DNA from: Gamarada debralockiae
Taxonomy: Eukaryota; Ascomycota; Leotiomycetes; Helotiales; Hyphodiscaceae
Direction of reading: 5' to 3'
Length of the DNA stretch: 50,086 nt
Assembly (NCBI GenBank): GCA_002803225.1
Contig: NXFV01000632.1
Span: forward strand, 1 to 50,086
The position numbers and the translations under genes were made by a program. Positions within the stretch are counted from its first letter, which is position 1. Each line of letters starts with the position of its first letter. The notes under the pieces were generated by a model. That model searched no databases. It was given only the letters and a program-made list of their open reading frames with translations, and was not told the DNA's origin. Positions 43,284 through 50,086 of the stretch are shown in pieces.

Positions 43284-45810
43284 TGATAAATGTGGTAATA
43301 TATGGAAGGATAGATGGGGCATATCATGGCGTTCGAGAGGGTTGGAAAGCGTCGGTTTGTGCATTTAAGCGTTTGGTTTGGGGATATCATATTGGAGTCA
43401 CTCAGACAATATGAGGAAATGGAGATGCATTGTAATGACAATTTCAGAACAAGTAAAACTCAATGTCAAAGTTGGCATGGCCGATATATAATTGCCTTCT
43501 GGTACCTCTGAGTCCAACGCAAAGTTCAATCGTTCACTTCGGTTGGTACAGATGGTACTTCAACAAGAAGCACCTCCGGCCTCTTCTCCTCGGCATCGAC
43601 TTGTTCTCAAAGCAATTTCCCTAAAACTTTGGTACCTCGGAGCTTAGAGCTCCACGTAGCAAAGCCACATTCTCATCGACTTCTTTTTAATTGTCGATGT
43701 CATTCCGATCATCGAAGTCACTCTATCCTCACCTCCCCAACCTTCCAAGATCCTACACCACAGCAAAAGAAACCTCACCTTCAGCAGCCTCCCTTAAAGA
43801 AGGAGAGCTTGACGTTCAAGTGTGAGTTGGTGGCTACCTTCTTTCCACATAGATGATGGTCTTGGTAGGGAGTATCGTTATGGAAATCTTTAGATTTGCC
43901 TACAACAGAAGCTTCTATAATTGTGTCGAGGGCAGGTTCGACGTCGGACATGTGCTTCAGTGTCACCGCACTTTTCCCTTGTAAAGCGGAGAGAGCTGGG
44001 ATTCATGTCTACCAAGAAGTTGGAGTTTGATAATCCGAAGACGTTGGTTCACATGTGTGAACAGAGTGCAAGCACTCGTATCACTTTTCCATCCTATGGT
44101 TTTCAGCCTGAGCCATCCATCAGTTCCTTGATGGACTTTCAAGTCTCCCTCAATGTATTCATAGCTGGAGCCTGAAAATGCAGTCGTTGGCATCTGGTGA
44201 ACAACTGTGTTTGCATCTAAGTCAATGCGCCGAGACAGAGCAGCTTCTGGTCAAAACCCCTTTGTTCACTAGAAGCCATGGTGAAGGATTGGAAGAGACT
44301 GATCTCAAGCCGGGTATAAGGGACTCTGTCTTCGATTTTCAGATGCGACAAACCAAAAATTTATCAGTGTCGGAGGCTTCAATGTTGTCGCTCTCGCATT
44401 TCAGGTAAATACAGCTCTAGTTCATTTCTGTAGAGAAGGTGAAATGAAATAACCCTGGAAAATTTTTCACTTGTGCAGATACAGGCGCGTCAAATGATGT
44501 CCGTCTCCTGCTAATGCATTTCTAGTCTATGGACACCAGTACTTAATTCAGCAGACATCCGTAATCTGCACCCCCCTGCTCTACATACAAGTCATACTAC
44601 AGTGCTACTGAAGGTCTTCTTCGAAGTGAACCTCATCGTTGGTGTCTGGTGAATGATTATGTTTGTATGTAAAGTAATATAATAAAATGGAGCAGTCTCG
44701 GATCAGGAAGGTCCCAGTTCAAAGCATTCACTAGAAATCACGATGACTTGGAAACAGACCTAGTTCAACCCGGGGCATATAAATAATCCCTCCCTTCCAG
44801 CTCTACATTCGATTCACAGGCGGAAACGAAGAATGTCCACCATGTTGGAGGCCGGTACAGCAGCCAAGCGTCAGCAGGAGGCTTCTTGAGCTTGCGGCAG
44901 GATTAGCTGGCAACAAAAATTGGTTAATTTGCAGATTTTCGTAAGGATTGAGTTTGCAAAGCTGCTCTATCGCTGTCCAGGTACTTGCCATTGTCGTTCC
45001 AAACCTTGTCATCAAAACGGGTGAATAGATGGTCCCTGAGACCTGAGTTGAATACTGAAGAGGTAGATTAGCGACGCAAACAGTATGTAGAGCTTCGAGC
45101 AATCGAGCTGCTTGGAAGAGCGGCGGCTCAAGTCGATGGCTCGAAACATGCCCAATAGTGTCGAAGCACTGCTGTCTGCTCTGCTTTCGGGTAGTTGTAT
45201 TCGTGGAACTTGCTTAAACACCAAGGCTGGCCAGTGGTGTTTGATTGGGAGCTACTTCTCTCCATTTGCACCCATGGATCTAAGAACGAAAGCCGGCTGC
45301 ACCATTTCACTTCGACTGAATCCCTAAAGGAGGTCCTGATATCCACACAAATTTTATGAGTAAAATAATCTAACACTGGTGAGCAGTGGAGTTATTTTCT
45401 GGTCCCAATCTTCCCCTCCACCTTTAAATTTGTTCCATTTTTGACGAATGGGCGTTGTTAATATCCTGTTGTGAAATGTTCATCTGTCTTCCCTCCTCCC
45501 ACTTTGATCTTGCATTTCGGTGCTGTGCCAAACCTACCTGATGCTGATGTTTGCTATGGGTTTACTTATCTGGGTAGAGTTTGCGTGAATGCAGTCAGTT
45601 AGTGGAGCAGGTTTGCTGAATAAAATCCTCTGAAGTGAGTGGCGCCAATCCATACTTCTGCCTCTTCCTCTCTTTAATTTTCAAACTTTTCTCAGGCCTC
45701 TCCTGGTCTTGTTGTGTACTGTACTTCCTTTCTCTTCTCATCTTATCTTTCTTCTCCGCCTCTGCAACGTTTCCTCTGTAATATACCTTCTCCTGCGGTG
45801 TCATGAGTTT
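43284..45810. other. 2.5-kb region without a supported gene
   Basis: Holds the SUR7-like 3' flank and AT-rich sequence. Two diverged copies of a roughly 150-bp segment occur at 44180-44330 and 44630-44785. A minus-strand frame at 43963-44193 and a second one at 43781-43966 might be parts of one decayed gene, but no family was recognised. Confidence 0.45.
44180..44785. repeat. Diverged direct duplication (two ~150-bp copies)
   Basis: Segments at 44180-44330 and 44630-44785 align by eye in the same order: CGTTGG, TCTGGTGAA, TGTTTG, GAGCAG, TTCACTAGAA, then a CAAGCCGGGTATA / CAACCCGGGGCATA ending. Many differences are transitions. Identity looks like 60-70 percent, uncomputed. Could be an old duplication damaged by RIP or ordinary drift. 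Confidence 0.45.
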
Positions 45811-47741
45811 TCAACACCACTGCTTGCCTTTCAGTATCCAACTTTTGGAAGCAGGTGGTGATGCCTCAAAATTCAGTGGTGATGTTTTGACTTTCAAAGG
45901 ATTCAGGACATGCTGTCTATCACTTTCACTGTGAAGGAAGTCCTCGACTAGCCTATTTCTCCTCCTCTTCGCAAATATTCTTACAAATTGAGGTGCCACA
46001 CGCGGTGAAGCAAAATAGTCATTGATCGCGATACATAATTCCGTAATTCGACTACTATGAATAGCGTCGACCTCAATCATATTCGGATAAGTATTCCGTG
46101 TCACCGCTGGCCACGATTTGCCAAGCAAAGCCCGGTGGGCAGCAACTGCCCGTCCAGTAATAGATGTTTTCTTTCTGCTGATGTCCGTGATGTTGTAAAG
46201 GATTTCTGAGTGATTGTCCAAACACCTTTATGCGGTAGAGCTTGCGGATTTGGCCGTTCACGTTCGAGTTGGCGAGTGGGTCGTCGATGAGTTGTTGGGA
46301 TTTCTCTGTGTAGGAACCTGTGATGGGGAGACACGATTCATGGAAGAATGCCATGCAAGAGGTGCCCATTGGGACGGGGGCTTCGGCGGGCATTGGCTCG
46401 GGTGTGGCGTTCGGTTGGGATGGGGACGATTGTGCTTGCGGGCGTTGCATCTGTGATGGCATCGTTGTCTGGTGAGTCGGAGTTGTCATCTGGAGTTGAG
46501 GAGTCGTCATCTGAGGAGATGTCATCAGAAGCCAAGGAGCCATCGTCGTCGTCTTCAGCGCGTTGATCAGGAGGGAGGATCGAAGGTGTTGGCTCAATAG
46601 CGCCATTGTCTGTGGCTGTCGGATTCTCATTGTCGTCACCATTCAGAGCAGATCCTAGTGGCATCATACCATCGTATGATCCGTCCGCACAGCGCTCGCA
46701 ACTATGGCATTTACGGCGATATCGCGTCATGACAGAACGATGGTTGATGCCTGGTTCGGGCAGGGGGCAATGGTATGGAAGTCTGACCAAAACGCGTGAT
46801 GAATGTCGAAAGAGGAAGCGATGTCAGATCATCGGGAACGTTCGCGGAAGACAAGACCCAGAGAGCTTCGATCTTGTTCACTTCCTTCAAAAATTTCACC
46901 CATTTGTTCGGAGAAAGATCTCTGAACTTGTTGTCTGCATTCATCTGATGGCTGATATCCAGAATGATAAGTTCCCCAGGATACTGATTTGTGAAAGAAT
47001 TGATGTCTTTGACAATATCACTAATCTTGCGACCCGTAGCGCCCACCATGCCACTTCCGAATTTAGAGAAGGGGCCTGTATAAAATTTCTTCTTATAATA
47101 TATCTATCTGGTATCGGAGATTCGCGCGCCGTTGACGAGATGTTTAAATATGCTGGTGGTTTGTGTTTGGGTATTATGTGAATGTCCGCCCCAGCTCAGA
47201 GTCACTTCGTTCATGCCAGAGTCGTGGCTAGCAGGCATGGCGATCTCGCGCAAGCTTTTGGTTCCGATGTTTGAGAGGGTGGCTTGCATCCAGGCCACTG
47301 GAGGATTCGACGAGATGTATGGCCAGTATCGCCGGAAAGGACGAAGAAGACAGCACCGTTTTTGACGAATCCGAAATTTATAACGGAGCTCTCTGGGTTG
47401 TTGAGAGAGGAAAGGGTGTCTTGAAACTGGATCTCGATATGCTTAGGTGGGCGTGCCTTAACAACAAAGGATTCTGGGGAAGGGCTGTTCGCCAAGGTGT
47501 AGTAGGCCTCAGCGCCATCATCGTGATGGTCCTTCTTGAACTTGATATACTGTTCGTGGACGGTACCAGCTGGAATCACCTTGGGAAAGTTCCATTCCAA
47601 TTGATATGAGTGGCTGGTGGTTAATATCCAGTCGTAAGGAGTTGCGTTAATAAGCATTACATAGCCAGGTTCATGTTTGCCTGCCTGGGCGAGAAAGAGT
47701 AATGCAGGGAGTAGCTGCAGGAATGCCGCTGAAAAATACAC
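45811..47741 (-). pseudogene. PLC-like phosphodiesterase (PI-PLC X type), decayed
   Basis: Minus-strand pieces, scattered over three frames, follow a fungal PLC-like barrel protein: a signal-peptide-like YFSAAFLQLLPALLFLAQAG, an N-terminal beta domain (YVMLINATPYDWILT), then after a frameshift near 47330 SSNPPVAWMQATLSNIGT, LREIAMPASHDSGM with the first catalytic His, NGARISDTR, a stop at 47104-47106, KISDIVKDINSFT, GELIILDISH, further shifts near 46790 and 46200, and the C-terminal AHRALLGKSWPAV, YPNMIEVDAI and AINDYF. The second catalytic His (usually in a TGH motif) reads Pro in YTGPF. No ATG opens the signal region; the expected position is GTG (47739-47741). An acidic Asp/Ser-rich expansion lies at about 46440-46600. 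It is a different PLC family from the intact gene at 39445-40863. Confidence 0.78.
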
Positions 47742-50055
47742 TCTGTCGAGGTTACTGAGGACCCAAAATTTAAAATGTTTGCTGTTTAGTGGAAACAAAT
47801 CGGTCGAGACTCGAGGGTTTTGCTTGCGATACCCGTCAAGTGAGAGCAGCAAAGAATAGGAATTATTGGTTGCAAAAATTGATCAATGCCGATGTGTGGA
47901 GAAGATATGGCAGGTCTGTCGACTCGACACCAAGAAAATATTTGAAAACAAACTAGAATAACATTATGATACATGTACCCGTTATTTACATTCATATTTT
48001 GGGAATTTGGTCTTTAAATGACCTTGAGGGTTCTGGACATGGGGAAATTGTGCCAAAGAATGAAATGCGGCTACTCAGCCCTACCCGGAAAGGTGTACAT
48101 TTGAGCCAGTCTTGATCTGCATCATGCACATCATAAACCTGTCACAATCTGATCAGATTAGATAAAATATTTTTCCACTGCCATTTTCGTGATGCGAGGT
48201 ATTGGTTGAAGCGGCCATCAGAAAGGGTCTGAGGGTGGGTGTTGTCCACTTAACAAAGATCTCAAGTCTCTCAAGTATACAACAAATAAACTCATTCTGA
48301 GACAATAGCAAATGATGATTTGGCATGGCAGGCTCTCTATTGCAGCTAGACCTCTGGGAAGGGACTCGTTCATGGATCCATAAATAAAATCACGTGGCCA
48401 TATCACGTGAGTGAACATGACGCGCGCTTCCTGAACGCTGGAAAGTGAGGCTTCAACAAGAATGTGGTTTCTATTTGATGATACAATGATCCCAAATCGA
48501 TGACTGATGAGACCAATTTGCAAATATGGATACTTCCTCGGCCCTCGGCACTTCATGAGTCTATTGGACACCTCATAGAAACCGATTTTAAATCCGAACT
48601 CTCGAATTGGACGTTATGCTCCGAGACCACTGGAGTTTGAAGAGGCTCCTTGAGATGAGACTACAGTACTGATCTTTGATATCCACTCTTACTAAAAGCG
48701 GCAGAAAATGTCGAGCTGTAGTTCAAACTTTATCTTAATTTGCCGACATGCAACCTTAAAGAGATCGTCCGAGAAATAAAAAGACGATGACTCGCGAGCA
48801 GGCAAATCAGCGATTCAGTTGGGAGTCATCAGGCGATTATTGAGGTTATACGCGACTAAGTATGGACCCTCTCCTGAGTCATTTCTTGGCCAGGCATGAC
48901 GTCTTTAAGCCCTGATCGAATCAGTCCGGATATACACATTCCCGGTCTCTTCTTGGAAAGTGGAGTGAACTTTGATGCCCAGGGAAAGTTTGGCACGCTT
49001 TGGCATTTTCTTCCTTGGAGTTCTTCGTTGGTCTTGGCCAAAACTACTGGGTCCGGAGCGTCATCATGGTCGTTGCGGCCCTCGCGGGCCGTTCCAAGAA
49101 CTTGGTCCTGCCGACCAAAGACGCCTACCGTAGAGTCTAGATTCCGTAGGTTAGCCTTGCTTAAAGGCAGAGGCCGCTCACCCCCCGTCTTTTCAAAGAT
49201 GTAGAGATACAATGCATATATTTATGCCGCTCCGTGATTCTGCTCGAAGCACAGTTCTTCCTCCCCCTAACCAGCACCTTCTACAGATAAGTTCGGAGAC
49301 GCGGGGAGGCCTCGCTGAATGATGATTATCTTGATCTCAACACATCTCATCACTAGTAATCTTAGATGCATATATGTGGGTTGTTGTCGCGCCTATGCAA
49401 AGTAGCAAGATATATCCCAGCAACATCTGCCGTGAACCCGTTTCGTCGTTCGAAGGACTTGTACTGTAGATGCTTAGTACTTTCTCCATTACTGTAGCAT
49501 CTTGGGCTCGGAGATGTGTCGAGATAGGGCTTAGGCTGTGGCTGGATCTACTACACGCTGGTGGCCGTGCATGCGGGGCTTGGAAAATTCCATGGTTCTA
49601 GGGGTATCTTATAATTCCAGACCATCAACCAGGTCGGGATAGCATGTGAGAAGTAGTTGACTCAGTAGTTCGGACTCAAGAAAGATATGTGGATTTTTGA
49701 GAGGGGGTGGCTGTTTTCCCTCTTCGAATGATGAGAGATGTGAAGCTGGCGAGGCCTGAAAGGGTTTCTCCCACGAGATCCTCATGTTGATCGAACCAGG
49801 TTCAGGTAACGCCACAGGAGGGGTGAGTAAAAGGCGTTGTGAGATATCTGGAGATTTCGATGGTGGCATTACTGTATCTCAGCGTCAGACACTGCGTTGA
49901 TGACGGTCCAGGAAGAAACTTCCGCCTCGTGGGAATCAAAAATAACAGCGGGATAGGTCTGTACTGGGCCAATGATCCATGTTCAAGCGGAATAATTGGG
50001 ATTTGTACAAAACAAAACCTCCCGAAGCATTTGCTTTTGCGCCAGGGTTTTTTTG

Positions 50056-50056
<1 letters not shown>
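47742..50056. other. 2.3-kb terminal region without a supported gene
   Basis: Only short overlapping frames on both strands (the largest about 118 codons near 48856-49212), with no motif or splice structure. No tRNA, transposon terminus or telomere repeat was recognised. Confidence 0.45.

Positions 50057-50086
<30 letters not shown>
50057..50086. repeat. Poly-T run at window end
   Basis: Thirty uninterrupted T reach the last base, after a further T7 at 50048-50054. It may be an assembly edge, a homopolymer, or the inverted poly-A tail of a minus-strand retroelement beyond the window. Confidence 0.8.

Noticed and set aside
43781..44193. Two neighbouring minus-strand frames that might form one decayed gene
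   Set aside because: No recognisable domain and no convincing join; only noted as part of the gene-poor region.
46348..46566. Plus-strand Ser/Glu-rich frame
   Set aside because: Complement of the acidic repeat in the decayed PLC-like gene.
48856..49212. Frames of about 100-118 codons on both strands
   Set aside because: Mirror each other, no motifs, no splice structure.
1..50086. Search for CRISPR arrays, tRNA genes, secondary-metabolite cluster or prophage
   Set aside because: No regular repeat-spacer pattern, no cloverleaf with A and B boxes noticed by eye, no polyketide or peptide synthetase domains; the genome is fungal.

Overview
This is nuclear DNA of a filamentous ascomycete (Pezizomycotina). 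Genes carry short introns (43-125 bp, mostly about 50) with CTRAY-type branch points. The gene set includes a class III chitin synthase, Opy2, a ras-2 type GTPase, an ApsA/Num1 protein, SUR7, HET and sedolisin. Placement in Leotiomycetes is only an impression. I support thirteen apparently intact protein genes, three decayed genes and one transposon relic. I found no convincing tRNA, rRNA or CRISPR array.

Left part (1-12 kb): a degraded Tc1/mariner transposase relic (about 109-524) is followed by an NADPH-dependent aldehyde/ketone reductase (+). Four minus-strand housekeeping genes come next: a PLP serine/threonine dehydratase-racemase, mitochondrial ketol-acid reductoisomerase (ILV5), the NEDD8-conjugating enzyme UBC12, and class III chitin synthase.

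Middle (14-31.7 kb): the signalling genes opy2 and ras-2 lie in tandem (+). A five-exon membrane protein of unknown function (-) is divergent from a haloacid dehalogenase (+). A large ApsA/Num1 cortical anchor (+) follows. Gene-free stretches of 3.2 and 3.4 kb flank the membrane protein/dehalogenase pair.

Right part (31.7-50 kb): intact arp1 (dynactin, +), a secreted GPI-type PLC-like phosphodiesterase (-) and a SUR7-family gene (+) alternate with three decayed genes, all minus strand: a HET-domain gene, a sedolisin protease and a second PLC-like gene. Housekeeping genes here are clean while accessory genes are dead. Several stops in the HET, sedolisin and transposon relics are Trp or Gln codons changed by C-to-T or G-to-A transitions; some, not all, fit the CpA-to-TpA context of repeat-induced point mutation (RIP).

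Functional links: ApsA/Num1 anchors dynein at the cortex and Arp1 is the filament subunit of dynactin, so two genes of one nuclear-migration pathway lie 3 kb apart. Chitin synthase, Opy2, Ras and SUR7 all act at the cell surface. ILV5 has a Gcn4/CPC1-type TGACTC site just upstream. I see no evidence for a new defence or biosynthetic system; the most informative signals are hidden exon structures and the pattern of gene decay.
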